NCBI GenBank assembly: GCA_910586355.1
Contig: CAJUHJ010000015.1
Span: 3,277 to 67,276 of the forward strand
Direction: 5' to 3'
From: an uncultured Lachnospiraceae bacterium
GTDB taxonomy: Bacteria > Bacillota > Clostridia > Lachnospirales > Lachnospiraceae
DNA: 64,000 nucleotides
This document shows positions 1 through 9,139 of this stretch, in pieces; the first letter of the stretch is position 1; each line of letters opens with the position of its first letter. The notes beneath the pieces were generated by a model that had not been told where the DNA came from, made no database searches, and saw nothing but the letters and a program-made list of their open reading frames with translations. The position numbers were made by a program, and so were the translations under genes.

Positions 1-991
1 CCGTAGCTACAAGCACTACGCAGTCCGGATGAAGCCCCGCTTTACGGCATTTAATGTCAAAAAACTTTTCTGCTCCTAAATCTGCCCCAAATCCTGCTTC
101 TGTTACAACAATATCCGCCAGTTTTAATCCAGCTTTTGTCGCACGAATACTATTGCAGCCATGCGCAATATTGGCAAACGGCCCGCCATGGACAATTGCC
201 GGCGTATGTTCTAATGTCTGAATCAAATTCGGTTTCATTGCGTCTTTTAAAAGCGCCGCCATCGCCCCGGCCGCCTCTAAATCTGCTGCTGTAACAGGTT
301 TACCGTCAAACGTATAAGCGACAATGATTTTTGAAAGACGTTCTTTCAAATCTTTCATATCCGAAGCCAAACAAAGAATCGCCATAATTTCAGAAGCTAC
401 TGTAATGATAAAATGATCCTCTCTTACCATTCCATCCATTTTATTTCCAAGCCCTATGACGATATTTCGAAGCGCCCGGTCGTTCATATCCATACAGCGT
501 TTCCATACGACCTGCCTTGGGTCGATATTTAACGCATTTCCCTGCTGAATGTGATTATCCAGTAATGCAGCTAAAAGATTGTTTGCCGCAGTAATTGCAT
601 GAAAATCCCCAGTAAAATGCAGATTCAAATCTTCCATTGGAACCACCTGCGCATATCCGCCTCCGGCAGCCCCGCCTTTGATTCCAAAACATGGGCCAAG
701 AGACGGTTCTCTGAGTGCAAGCACTGCTTTTTTATTCAAACGTCCAAACGCCTGGCCTAATCCAATGCTTGTCGTCGTCTTTCCTTCCCCTGCCGGAGTC
801 GGGTTAATCGCTGTCACCAACACTAATTTTCCATCCGGATTGTCTTTTGTTTTTTCTAACAGTTCATCCGAAAGTTTTGCTTTATATTTACCATAAAATT
901 CTAAATCTTCAGCTGAAATGCCAAAACGTTCTGCTACCTCTTGAATAGGCATAAGTTTTGCTTCCTGTGCAATTTCAATATCCGTTTTCAT
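1..991 (-). CDS. fhs: Formate--tetrahydrofolate ligase, C-terminus cut by the window edge
   Basis: The enzyme makes 10-formyl-THF from formate, ATP and THF in one-carbon metabolism. Translating leftward from an ATG at 991 gives about 330 residues with no stop before base 1. The N-terminus (MKTDIEIAQ), the P-loop TPAGEGKTT near residues 65-73 and the stretch EPSLGPCFGIKGGAAGGG are characteristic of this family. Full-length members have about 556 residues, so roughly 40% is missing. An AGGAGG site sits 8 nt upstream of the ATG, inside the last codons of ftsK, and only 2 nt separate the two genes, so co-transcription with ftsK is likely. Confidence 0.97.
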   Translation of the reverse strand, partial: MKTDIEIAQEAKLMPIQEVAERFGISAEDLEFYGKYKAKLSDELLEKTKDNPDGKLVLVTAINPTPAGEGKTTTSIGLGQAFGRLNKKAVLALREPSLGPCFGIKGGAAGGGYAQVVPMEDLNLHFTGDFHAITAANNLLAALLDNHIQQGNALNIDPRQVVWKRCMDMNDRALRNIVIGLGNKMDGMVREDHFIITVASEIMAILCLASDMKDLKERLSKIIVAYTFDGKPVTAADLEAAGAMAALLKDAMKPNLIQTLEHTPAIVHGGPFANIAHGCNSIRATKAGLKLADIVVTEAGFGADLGAEKFFDIKCRKAGLHPDCVVLVAT

Positions 992-993
992 GC

Positions 994-3663
994 TCAAACC
1001 TCCTGTAAATACGTTTCAAACTCTTCTTGTGACATCAGTATTTTTCTGGGCTTTGTCCCTTCTTCCGGCCCTACCAGCCCTGCCTCTGCCAACTGATCCA
1101 TAATACGCGCCGCGCGGTTAAAACCAACCTTAAATTTACGCTGGATAGATCCGATAGATGCTTTTTCGCTTTCTGCCAAAAATCTGCCCACTTCAGCAAA
1201 TAAGACGTCTCTGTTATTTCCTGAATCTGCTCCGTCTGAAATCGACATTGTCAGATTTTCCGACTGCTCCATTTTTTCCTGGACTTTTGGGTTGTATGTC
1301 ACAACGCCGTTTTCATTTTTCAAAAAGTCCACGACGTCCGAAACTTCTTTATCGGATACAAAAGCGCCCTGCACGCGAAGCGGTTTTTGATAATTCTGTG
1401 GGAAAAACAGCATATCACCCTTTCCCAATAGTTTTTCCGCGCCGACCATATCTAAAATCGTCCTGGAATCTACGCCGGAAGTAACTGCAAACGCAATACG
1501 CGACGGCATATTTGCCTTAATCAATCCGGTAATGACATTTACAGACGGCCGCTGTGTCGCAATAATCAAATGAAGTCCTGCCGCTCTTGCAAGCTGTGCC
1601 AGACGGCAGATAGAAGCTTCTACTTCATGGGAAGCAACCATCATCAAATCTGCGAGCTCGTCTACAATGATAACAATCTGCGGAAGGCGCTGCGGTTTTT
1701 CTTCTCCCTCAATATTTGATACAGTTTCAATTTTTGCATTATATCCTTTTAAATCCCGAACGCCGTATTCTGCAAACTTCCGGTAGCGTTCGTCCATCTC
1801 TGCAACCGCCCAATTTAAAGCGCCTGCCGCTTTCTTGGGATCTGTGACAACCGGAATCATCAAATGAGGAATCCCATTGTAAACACTAAGTTCTACTACT
1901 TTTGGATCTACCATAATTAGTTTGACGTCATCCGGATGTGCTTTATACAAAATACTCATAATAATTGTGTTAATACAGACTGATTTACCGGAACCGGTGG
2001 CTCCGGCAATCAATAGATGCGGCATTTTGGCAATATCTGTTACAATAACCTGCCCTCCAATATCTTTTCCTGCTGCAAAAGCAATTTTAGATGTATTTTC
2101 CTGAAATTCTTTCGATTCAATCAGCTCACGAAACATAACCGTTACATTTTCTTTATTCGGAATCTCAATACCAATCGCGGCTTTGCCTGGAATCGGCGCC
2201 TCCATACGAATATCCGCGGCCGCAAGATTTAGTTTGATATCGTCTGTTAAATTCACAATCTTGCTGACCTTTACTCCCATTTCCGGCTGAATTTCATACC
2301 GCGTTACAGAAGGCCCGCTGCTGACATTCGTAATCGTTACGTTTACGCCAAAATTTTTTAACGTCTGCTGCAGTTTGTTTGCCGTCGCCATCAAATGTGC
2401 TTTTGAATCCCCAACAGCTTTTGAATCTCCTTTTTTTAACAGGGAAACCGGAGGGAACTGGTATTGTTTCGGCTGTATGGCCGCCATCGCTTCGTCCATT
2501 TCTGACGCAATATCTGCCCGCTCTGCTTCATCCCCAGGCTCTTTTTTCTTTGGTTTTTTCGTATCCGTTAAATCTGCCGCTCTCCCATCCGAAGACGGAT
2601 TCATTTCGGTCATTTCCTGATGAAACGGCTGCGGTTGATACGATTCCGGTTCTAATAAATCCGATTCAAAAGACACCGGTTCAATCATACTGCTGACATC
2701 CCCTAAAAGCTGTTCCAACATTCCAGAATCTTCATAATCCTCTAACGGCTGTTTTTGCTCTTCTTCCACAGACTCAATAAAAATTTCCGGCAGCGGCGTT
2801 TCTTCCTGCGGCTCTTTTGAAACTGCAGCAACAGGAATATGTTCCGTTTTTTGTACTTTTGGAAGTTTCCCATCCAACTGTGCGTCCGGCTCAATCTTCA
2901 TCTCGCTGATTTCATCACTTTTTGATTTTCCGGCGCTCTTTAGGCTGGTATCCACTGCAACGCCCGCAACTTTCTTTTCTATACGGCGCAGTTTCCGTTC
3001 TTCTTCTCTGCGCTGTTGATTGTCATGGTAACGTATCACATCTTCTCTTGCCGTTTCATATACTTTCCGGCCTCCATGTCTCATACCGCGTAATATAGAA
3101 CGCTCTGTAATCAATACCATGGATATCATCATCACAATAATATCAATGACAAAAGAGCCAAATACGCCAAAATTTGGCACGCACAGCCATACAAAAAAAC
3201 CACCAAAGCCGCCTCCGCCTGCTTTATAAAGAGATGAATACAGATACGCCTGTTTTATGGTTCCCGACGATACCATATCCCGATCCTGCACCAAAAGCTG
3301 TAAGAACATACAAAGCGCACAAAACAATAAAATACTTGCAACAAATTTAAAAATTGCAAAATGATTTCTTTTATTGGAAATCAGAAAACAAGACCCAATA
3401 AATAAAAGAATTGGAAATACATAGGCCATTAAACCAAACAAGCCAAAAATAAAGGTGCTCGCAGCGTTCCCAACTTTACCGCCAATCCCAAAATTGCTGA
3501 CAAAAAGTAAAATGGATACCGCAAGCAGAATCCAAAGCAGAATTTCACTTTCAAAAGCAATTCCCTGCGCCTTTTTACGTGTATTTTTTTTGCGTGCTCC
3601 CTTCTTAGATGCAGCTTTTTTTGTTCTGCCCTGTACCAAAGCAGTTCTTTTCTTTGTTGCCAT
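994..3663 (-). CDS. ftsK: DNA translocase FtsK/SpoIIIE
   Basis: An 889-residue membrane-anchored ATPase that pumps chromosomal DNA through the division or sporulation septum. The order is a basic N-terminus, four hydrophobic segments (about 40-190), an acidic and proline-containing linker (about 220-420), a RecA-like motor with Walker A GATGSGKS near residue 552 and Walker B IIVDELADLM, and a C-terminal winged-helix gamma domain (FAEVGRFL...IGSIQRKFKVGFNRAARIM) that reads polar guide sequences. The start has GGAGG 4 nt upstream. In Clostridia ftsK commonly lies next to the ClpP-like tepA; here uppP lies between them. Whether it acts as FtsK or SpoIIIE cannot be told from sequence. Confidence 0.97.
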   Translation of the reverse strand: MATKKRTALVQGRTKKAASKKGARKKNTRKKAQGIAFESEILLWILLAVSILLFVSNFGIGGKVGNAASTFIFGLFGLMAYVFPILLFIGSCFLISNKRNHFAIFKFVASILLFCALCMFLQLLVQDRDMVSSGTIKQAYLYSSLYKAGGGGFGGFFVWLCVPNFGVFGSFVIDIIVMMISMVLITERSILRGMRHGGRKVYETAREDVIRYHDNQQRREEERKLRRIEKKVAGVAVDTSLKSAGKSKSDEISEMKIEPDAQLDGKLPKVQKTEHIPVAAVSKEPQEETPLPEIFIESVEEEQKQPLEDYEDSGMLEQLLGDVSSMIEPVSFESDLLEPESYQPQPFHQEMTEMNPSSDGRAADLTDTKKPKKKEPGDEAERADIASEMDEAMAAIQPKQYQFPPVSLLKKGDSKAVGDSKAHLMATANKLQQTLKNFGVNVTITNVSSGPSVTRYEIQPEMGVKVSKIVNLTDDIKLNLAAADIRMEAPIPGKAAIGIEIPNKENVTVMFRELIESKEFQENTSKIAFAAGKDIGGQVIVTDIAKMPHLLIAGATGSGKSVCINTIIMSILYKAHPDDVKLIMVDPKVVELSVYNGIPHLMIPVVTDPKKAAGALNWAVAEMDERYRKFAEYGVRDLKGYNAKIETVSNIEGEEKPQRLPQIVIIVDELADLMMVASHEVEASICRLAQLARAAGLHLIIATQRPSVNVITGLIKANMPSRIAFAVTSGVDSRTILDMVGAEKLLGKGDMLFFPQNYQKPLRVQGAFVSDKEVSDVVDFLKNENGVVTYNPKVQEKMEQSENLTMSISDGADSGNNRDVLFAEVGRFLAESEKASIGSIQRKFKVGFNRAARIMDQLAEAGLVGPEEGTKPRKILMSQEEFETYLQEV

Positions 3664-3675
3664 AAGTCCTCCATA

Positions 3676-4554
3676 TTATGCTGCATAAAAATATCCGACA
3701 ATGGAAACGATTCCCACAACCAGACAATAAACTGCAAAAAATGTAAATTTCTTTTCCCTGACTGCGACAAGCATTGTTTTAATCGCAATATATCCGACAA
3801 CTGCCGCACAAGCAACGCCTGCCAGATAATATCCAACCTCTGCCGTCGTCACTTTCACACCGGATAAATCCGTAAGTTCCAATACCAATGCTCCAAGTAC
3901 TGCCGGAATGGACATAATAAAAGAATATCTGACTGCAAAACTGCGCTTAAATTTACTGAACAAACATGCGGTAATTGTCGTACCAGAGCGGGATAAGCCC
4001 GGCAGTGTCGCAAATCCCTGACAGATACCAATAAAAAACGCATTGGAATATGTAACATTTTTCGGCATCTTTTTCCCATCGGCAATACGGTCTGACACAA
4101 ACAGCAAAACAGATGTAAGTATCAAACAGCACCCTGGAACAATTAAAATCTCTGAAGCCGCCTCTACAACATTCGCCGCTGCAAACCCAATAATCCCAGT
4201 CGGTATTGTAGAAACAATCACTAACATGACAAATTTCCGGTAACTGTTCGAAATTAACATATGGTACGGTTCGTCCGCCCCCTGAAACACATTTCCCGCA
4301 AAAATTTTTACATTGCAAAAAAAGTCTCCAATAATTGCAAATCCCTCTCTTATCATACGAAAAATATCTTTATAAAATACTGCAAATATTGCAATCAGCG
4401 TGCCAACATGCAAAAGCACATCAAATAACATTCCCGTTTCCGTATCCACATCAAACAATATTTTAAATAATGCCAAATGCCCAGAACTGCTGACTGGCAG
4501 GAATTCTGTTAATCCCTGTATCACTCCCATGATGACTGCTTTTAATAACGACAT
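3676..4554 (-). CDS. uppP: Undecaprenyl-diphosphatase (BacA family), copy 1
   Basis: An integral membrane phosphatase that recycles undecaprenyl pyrophosphate to the monophosphate lipid carrier for cell-wall synthesis; it also gives bacitracin tolerance. The protein has 292 residues and shows both family signatures: GVIQGLTEFLPVSSSGHL near the N-terminus and PGLSRSGTT near residue 170, with about eight hydrophobic segments. The reading frame is open six codons further upstream, but GGGAGG at 4560-4565 lies inside that extension and 5 nt before the ATG at 4554, so I place the start there. A second, diverged copy lies at 58735-59550. Confidence 0.95.
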   Translation of the reverse strand: MSLLKAVIMGVIQGLTEFLPVSSSGHLALFKILFDVDTETGMLFDVLLHVGTLIAIFAVFYKDIFRMIREGFAIIGDFFCNVKIFAGNVFQGADEPYHMLISNSYRKFVMLVIVSTIPTGIIGFAAANVVEAASEILIVPGCCLILTSVLLFVSDRIADGKKMPKNVTYSNAFFIGICQGFATLPGLSRSGTTITACLFSKFKRSFAVRYSFIMSIPAVLGALVLELTDLSGVKVTTAEVGYYLAGVACAAVVGYIAIKTMLVAVREKKFTFFAVYCLVVGIVSIVGYFYAA

Positions 4555-4628
4555 ATCTGCCTCCCATAACATATTTCAAATTGATTCTTTTTAGTCTAAC
4601 ATATTTTGGAAAGATTGTCATTATTTTT

Positions 4629-4680
4629 AAAAAATAAGGACGCTAACTATCCCAAATGATAATTAATGTCCTTTATTTTT
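4629..4680 (-). terminator. Intrinsic terminator after tepA
   Basis: A long AT-rich inverted repeat (arms AAATAAGGAC and GTCCTTTATTT with further pairing inside) is followed on the minus strand by a run of T. It lies between the tepA stop and uppP and would end tepA transcription. The A-rich outer arms also make it usable in the other direction. Confidence 0.75.
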
Positions 4681-4688
4681 CGCATAGA

Positions 4689-5378
4689 TTATCTTTTTTT
4701 CTCTTCAATCAGTTTGTGCAGCTTACTTACCGCATCATGGATTCCTCCCACCTCATTGATCAATCCTTCTTTGACCGCCTCTTCTCCTACAAGAATCGTC
4801 CCCAAATCTTTGGACATCATATCTGTATTCATCATCAATTCTTCTAAACGCTTCTGCTTCGCCCCGGAATGGCTTTCAATAAATCTTAAAATCCTGTTCT
4901 GCATCTGTTTAAAATAATCATACGTCTGCTTCGCGCCTATCACTGTGCCGCTCATGCGTACCGGATGGATTACCATTGTACCGCTTGGCACAATAAACGA
5001 ATAATCTGTGGATACCGCAAGCGGGACTCCAATGGAATGGGAACCTCCAAGCACAAGTGAAACCGAAGGCTTATTGACAGACGCAACCATTTCTGCAATC
5101 GCAAGCCCACTCTCTACATCCCCGCCAACGGTATTTAACATCAATAAAATCCCATCAATTTTGTCACTGTCCTCAATGACTGCAAGCTGAGGCAGCACAT
5201 GTTCATACTTTGTTGTCTTTGTCGTTGACGGCAGACATTCATGACCTTCAATCTCTCCAATAATATTCAAAAGATGAATCTGATGGTCTGTATCCTGATT
5301 CGATAAAACCGCCTGGCCATACTCTTTGATATTATCCATATCCATTTCCTGATTTTTTTCATTTTTTGTATCTTCCAT
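4689..5378 (-). CDS. tepA: ClpP-like serine protease, TepA family
   Basis: A 229-residue ClpP/crotonase-fold protein of the translocation-enhancing (YmfB/TepA) family, thought to act as a cytoplasmic peptidase. ClpP-like landmarks are present: the strand MLNTVGGDVESGLAIAEM, the nucleophile loop GGSHSIGVPLA, MVIHPVRMSG in place of the ClpP His region, and AVKEGLINEVGG near the end. The N-terminus is highly charged (MEDTKNEKNQ). The stretch after the Ser differs from classical ClpP, which fits TepA rather than a ClpX-associated ClpP. GAGG lies 7 nt before the ATG, directly after a terminator hairpin with no obvious promoter between, so the gene may rely on read-through. Confidence 0.88.
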   Translation of the reverse strand: MEDTKNEKNQEMDMDNIKEYGQAVLSNQDTDHQIHLLNIIGEIEGHECLPSTTKTTKYEHVLPQLAVIEDSDKIDGILLMLNTVGGDVESGLAIAEMVASVNKPSVSLVLGGSHSIGVPLAVSTDYSFIVPSGTMVIHPVRMSGTVIGAKQTYDYFKQMQNRILRFIESHSGAKQKRLEELMMNTDMMSKDLGTILVGEEAVKEGLINEVGGIHDAVSKLHKLIEEKKR

Positions 5379-5390
5379 ACATTTACCTCA

Positions 5391-5422
5391 CAAAAACAGA
5401 GGGTCATATGACCCTCCTTTTT
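5391..5422 (-). terminator. Intrinsic terminator after glgA
   Basis: The perfect palindrome GAGGGTCATATGACCCTC (5399-5416) is flanked by AAAAA and TTTTT, so it can act on both strands. It ends glgA transcription just before the tepA ribosome binding site. Confidence 0.85.
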
Positions 5423-5445
5423 GTTTAGTATGCGCAATATTTTCA

Positions 5446-6897
5446 TTAATATCCAAGCAGGTAATTATAAAGGCCCTGATATTTCTCTTTCGAAGATTTC
5501 CAGGAATAATCTTTTGACATCCCTCTGTCTACCATCTGGTTCCACTGGCGTTTCCTGTCAAAATAAATATGTTTGGAATAATTAATAATGCCAAGCATTT
5601 CATCTGCATTGTAATGTGTAAATGAAAAACCTTCTCCGGTATTGTCATATTCATTAAACGGCTGTACCGTATCTCTTAAACCTCCCGTTTCCCTGACAAT
5701 CGGAACGGTACCATAGCGGAATGAAATCAGCTGTGTCAAACCGCAAGGCTCAAAACGGGACGGCATCAAGAATGAATCTGCTGCTGCATACAATTTGTGC
5801 GCCAAATCATCCGAATAACAAATATTTGCAGAAATACGGTCCGGATACTTCCACGCATAATGACGGAACATATTTTCGTACCGGACATCCCCTGTTCCGA
5901 TAACAACAAGCTGTGTAAACTCGTCTGCAATATAATCCATCATATAATTAATCAAATCCAGTCCCTTCTGGTCTGTCAGACGGGAAATCAGGCCGATCAT
6001 ATATTTCTTTTTATCGACTGCAAGGCCAAGATCCTGCTGAATCCTTGTCTTGTTCTGTATTTTTTTCTGCCGCCAGCTGTTTTTATCGTAATTACTGTAA
6101 ATTTTCGGATCGGTAGCCGGATTGTAAACATCATAATCAATACCGTTTACAATACCCTGCATATCGAAATGCCTTGCGGAAAGAAGTCCGTCCAATCCTT
6201 CTCCATATTCGCCGGTCTGTATTTCATTTGCATAAGAATCACTGACTGTCGTAATATAGTCGGCGTATACAAGACCGCCTTTTAACATATTCGCATCTTT
6301 TTTATATTCCAATTTATCCGGGGCAAACAATCCATTCGCAAAGCCTGTCAAACCGCGCATAGTCTGAATATCCCATACGCCCTGGAATTTCAAATTGTGA
6401 ATCGTCATAATCGACTTAATTCCCCAGAAAAATCCGTCTGCACTAAACTCATTTTTCAGATAAACCGGAATAAACCCAGTCTCCCAATCATGGCAGTGAA
6501 TCAAATCCGGTCTGAAATTAATCAGCGGCAGCATCGAAAGCACCGCCTTGTCAAAGAAACAGAACTTTTCAATATCATAACGGATATTTCCATATGGCTG
6601 AAAACAATTAAAATACTCTTCATTATCAATGAAATAGTATGTAATGCCGTCTAACTCATATTTCAAAACACCAACGTATTTGTTCTGAATATAGCTGCCC
6701 GTACTCATATAAAAATGAGTCACATATTCAAACTGGCTTCTGAAATGCTCTGGTATACAACTGTAATTTGGAAGTACCACTCTCACATCCCACTCGTCGT
6801 TTGAAAATTCCTTTGGTAATGCGCCGCATACATCTGCAAGACCACCCGTTTTAATAAATGGAACACATTCTGATGCAGCAAAAAGTATTTTTTTCAT
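5446..6897 (-). CDS. glgA: Glycogen synthase (GT5, ADP-glucose type)
   Basis: A 483-residue starch/glycogen synthase that transfers glucose from ADP-glucose to alpha-1,4-glucan ends. The ADP-glucose-binding motif KTGGLADVCGALPKE lies at residues 17-31, and the C-terminal GT-B half carries FLMPSRFEPCGLTQL followed by GTVPIVRETGGLRDTV, which are diagnostic for GT5. GGAGG stands 8 nt before the ATG. It lies 28 nt after metY on the same strand and no other glg gene is present, so its substrate supply is encoded elsewhere. Confidence 0.97.
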   Translation of the reverse strand: MKKILFAASECVPFIKTGGLADVCGALPKEFSNDEWDVRVVLPNYSCIPEHFRSQFEYVTHFYMSTGSYIQNKYVGVLKYELDGITYYFIDNEEYFNCFQPYGNIRYDIEKFCFFDKAVLSMLPLINFRPDLIHCHDWETGFIPVYLKNEFSADGFFWGIKSIMTIHNLKFQGVWDIQTMRGLTGFANGLFAPDKLEYKKDANMLKGGLVYADYITTVSDSYANEIQTGEYGEGLDGLLSARHFDMQGIVNGIDYDVYNPATDPKIYSNYDKNSWRQKKIQNKTRIQQDLGLAVDKKKYMIGLISRLTDQKGLDLINYMMDYIADEFTQLVVIGTGDVRYENMFRHYAWKYPDRISANICYSDDLAHKLYAAADSFLMPSRFEPCGLTQLISFRYGTVPIVRETGGLRDTVQPFNEYDNTGEGFSFTHYNADEMLGIINYSKHIYFDRKRQWNQMVDRGMSKDYSWKSSKEKYQGLYNYLLGY

Positions 6898-6925
6898 AGG
6901 AAATCCCTCCTTTATTATATGGCTG

Positions 6926-8209
6926 TTATACAGCCGACAGTGCCTGTTTCAAGTCTGCTATAATATCTGCGGCATTTTCAATGCCTACGGAAAACCGAAT
7001 CAAATCTGGAGCTACACCGGCTTCTAACAACTGTTCATCTGTCATCTGGCGGTGGGTATGGCTTGCCGGATGAAGCACGCAGGTCCTTGCGTCCGCAACA
7101 TGCGTCACAATCGCCGCCAGCTCTAACTTGTCCATAAATTTTACGGAAACATCTCTTCCTCCTTTTAACCCAAACGAAATCACGCCGCATGTACCGTTCG
7201 GCATATATTTTTCCGCCAGTTTATGATATTTATTATTGCTTAAGCCAGCATAATTCACCCATGCAACCTTTTCATTGCTTTCTAAAAATTCTGCAACTTT
7301 CATTGCATTTTCACAATGCCTTGGCACACGCAGATGAAGCGTCTCAAGTCCTACATTTAAAAGAAACGAATTCTGCGGAGACTGAATGGAACCCAAATCA
7401 CGCATAAGCTGTGCAGTCGCTTTTTGTATATAAGCCATTTTGCCAAACTTCTGTGCGTATATAATTCCATGATAAGACTCATCCGGCTCTGTTAATCCCG
7501 GAAATTTCTCCTTATGCGCCATCCAGTCAAAATTGCCGGAATCGATAATCGCGCCGCCTACGCTCATTGCGTGGCCGTCCATATATTTTGTTGTGGAATG
7601 TGTCACAATATCCGCACCCCATTCAAACGGCCTGCAGTTAATCGGCGTTGCAAACGTATTGTCAATAATTAGTGGAACCCCGTGTCTGTGCGCGATATTT
7701 GCAAACCGCTCAATATCAAGCACTACCAATGACGGGTTTGAAATGGTCTCTGCAAACAACGCTTTTGTATTTGGCTGAAACGCCGCCTCAATTTCTTCGT
7801 CAGAAGCATCCGGATTCACAAACGTACAGGAAATTCCCTGCTTTTTCATCGTCGTGCCAAATAAATTAAACGTACCGCCATACAGTGAGTTCGAACATAC
7901 AAAGTGATCTCCGGCTTCGCAGATATTAAAAACAGCATAAAAATTCGCCGCCTGGCCTGACGAAGTCAGCATCCCGGCAATACCGCCTTCTAACGCAGTA
8001 ATTTTAGCGGCCACCGCGTCGTTCGTCGGATTCTGCAGCCTTGTATAAAAATATCCGGCGTCCTCTAAATCAAACAAACGACCCATCTGATCGCTGTTCT
8101 CGTATTTAAAAGTCGTGCTCTGATAAATCGGCAGCACTCTTGGCTCTCCTTTTTTCGGCTCCCATCCCGCCTGAATACAAACTGTTTCCGGCTTATAATT
8201 TTTATTCAT
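6926..8209 (-). CDS. metY: O-acetylhomoserine sulfhydrylase
   Basis: A 427-residue PLP enzyme of the Cys/Met-metabolism family that condenses O-acetylhomoserine with sulfide to give homocysteine. The N-terminus TVCIQAGWEPKKGEPRVLPIYQ and the YTRLQNPTN loop are typical of MetY rather than cystathionine synthases; the PLP lysine is in HSTTKYMDGH. A use for sulfide links it functionally to the sulfite reductase-like gene at 45603, although the loci are far apart. GAGGAG precedes the ATG by 8 nt, and 23 nt separate it from yebC upstream. Confidence 0.95.
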   Translation of the reverse strand: MNKNYKPETVCIQAGWEPKKGEPRVLPIYQSTTFKYENSDQMGRLFDLEDAGYFYTRLQNPTNDAVAAKITALEGGIAGMLTSSGQAANFYAVFNICEAGDHFVCSNSLYGGTFNLFGTTMKKQGISCTFVNPDASDEEIEAAFQPNTKALFAETISNPSLVVLDIERFANIAHRHGVPLIIDNTFATPINCRPFEWGADIVTHSTTKYMDGHAMSVGGAIIDSGNFDWMAHKEKFPGLTEPDESYHGIIYAQKFGKMAYIQKATAQLMRDLGSIQSPQNSFLLNVGLETLHLRVPRHCENAMKVAEFLESNEKVAWVNYAGLSNNKYHKLAEKYMPNGTCGVISFGLKGGRDVSVKFMDKLELAAIVTHVADARTCVLHPASHTHRQMTDEQLLEAGVAPDLIRFSVGIENAADIIADLKQALSAV

Positions 8210-8232
8210 ACTATATTCTCCTCATCCGGTAA

Positions 8233-8961
8233 TTATTCATCCCAGTTATGAAAAACTTCCTGGACGTCATCATCTTCATCTAATAAATCTAAAATTTTCT
8301 GAATATTATTCAAATCTGCTTCTTCTGACAATGTCACATAAGTCTGCGGCAGCATTGTTACCTGTGCATCCGCCATCAAAATCTGCTCCTGCTCTAACGC
8401 CTCGCGTACTCCGGAAAAATTCTCCGGAGCCGTCAAAATCTCAAAACTATCCTCTTCTTCTGCAAAATCATCGGCTCCTGCGTCTAATGAAAGCATCATC
8501 AAATCATCCGCATCCATCTCACATTCATCTTTTGCAACAATAATCTGTCCCTTTTCATCAAACATATAAGACACGCAGCCCTGCGTTCCAATACTTCCAT
8601 TTCCCTTTGTAAAAGCATTGCGGACATTCGCTGCCGTACGATTTTTATTGTCAGTCAAAGCCTTTACAATAATCGCCGTTCCCGACGGCCCGTATCCTTC
8701 GTATGTAACCTGCTCGTAATTGACATTATTCGTATCTCCGGCTGCTTTTTTAATCCCGCGTTCAATCGTATCATTGGGCATATTATTTGATTTCGCTTTC
8801 GCAATCACATCCCTCAGCTTACTGTTATTGGCTGGGTCCGGACCGCCTTCTTTTACTGCAATCGCAATTTCCCTGCCGATAATCGTAAATATTTTACCTT
8901 TTGCCGCATCATTTTTCTCTTTCTTATGTTTGATATTGGCAAACTTGGAATGTCCTGACAT
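8233..8961 (-). CDS. yebC: YebC/TACO1 family protein
   Basis: A 242-residue member of the conserved YebC family, described both as DNA-binding transcription regulators and as translation factors that help ribosomes through difficult peptide stretches. The N-terminal signature MSGHSKFANIKHKKEK and the internal NVRNAFTKGNGSIGTQGCVSYMF are unmistakable. It is the first gene of a likely yebC-metY-glgA unit behind a good sigma-A promoter. Confidence 0.96.
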   Translation of the reverse strand: MSGHSKFANIKHKKEKNDAAKGKIFTIIGREIAIAVKEGGPDPANNSKLRDVIAKAKSNNMPNDTIERGIKKAAGDTNNVNYEQVTYEGYGPSGTAIIVKALTDNKNRTAANVRNAFTKGNGSIGTQGCVSYMFDEKGQIIVAKDECEMDADDLMMLSLDAGADDFAEEEDSFEILTAPENFSGVREALEQEQILMADAQVTMLPQTYVTLSEEADLNNIQKILDLLDEDDDVQEVFHNWDE

Positions 8962-8996
8962 AATTTATCCTCTTTTCCTATTTATTTCTTTTTTCT

Positions 8997-9025
8997 ATTC
9001 TAACATTCTTTTAAACTTATGACAA
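8997..9025 (-). promoter_or_regulatory. Sigma-A promoter of yebC
   Basis: On the minus strand TTGTCA (9020-9025) and TAGAAT (8997-9002) are 17 nt apart, ending about 36 bp before the yebC ATG and downstream of the corC terminator. Confidence 0.75.
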
Positions 9026-9050
9026 GCAGATTTCCTTACTGTCAGGGAAA

Positions 9051-9110
9051 TTAAAAAACGACCGGCACAGACATAAAAGAAAACTACCCTCTCTTAAATC
9101 TGCGCCAGCC
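9051..9110 (-). terminator. Intrinsic terminator after corC-like gene
   Basis: A 12-bp stem (arms 9099-9110 and 9060-9071, with G-U pairs) is followed on the minus strand by TTTTTT. It closes the rex-nnrD-alr-mazF-corC operon. Confidence 0.75.
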
Positions 9111-9139
9111 GCACCTCTTAAAAATTCAATAAATATGTT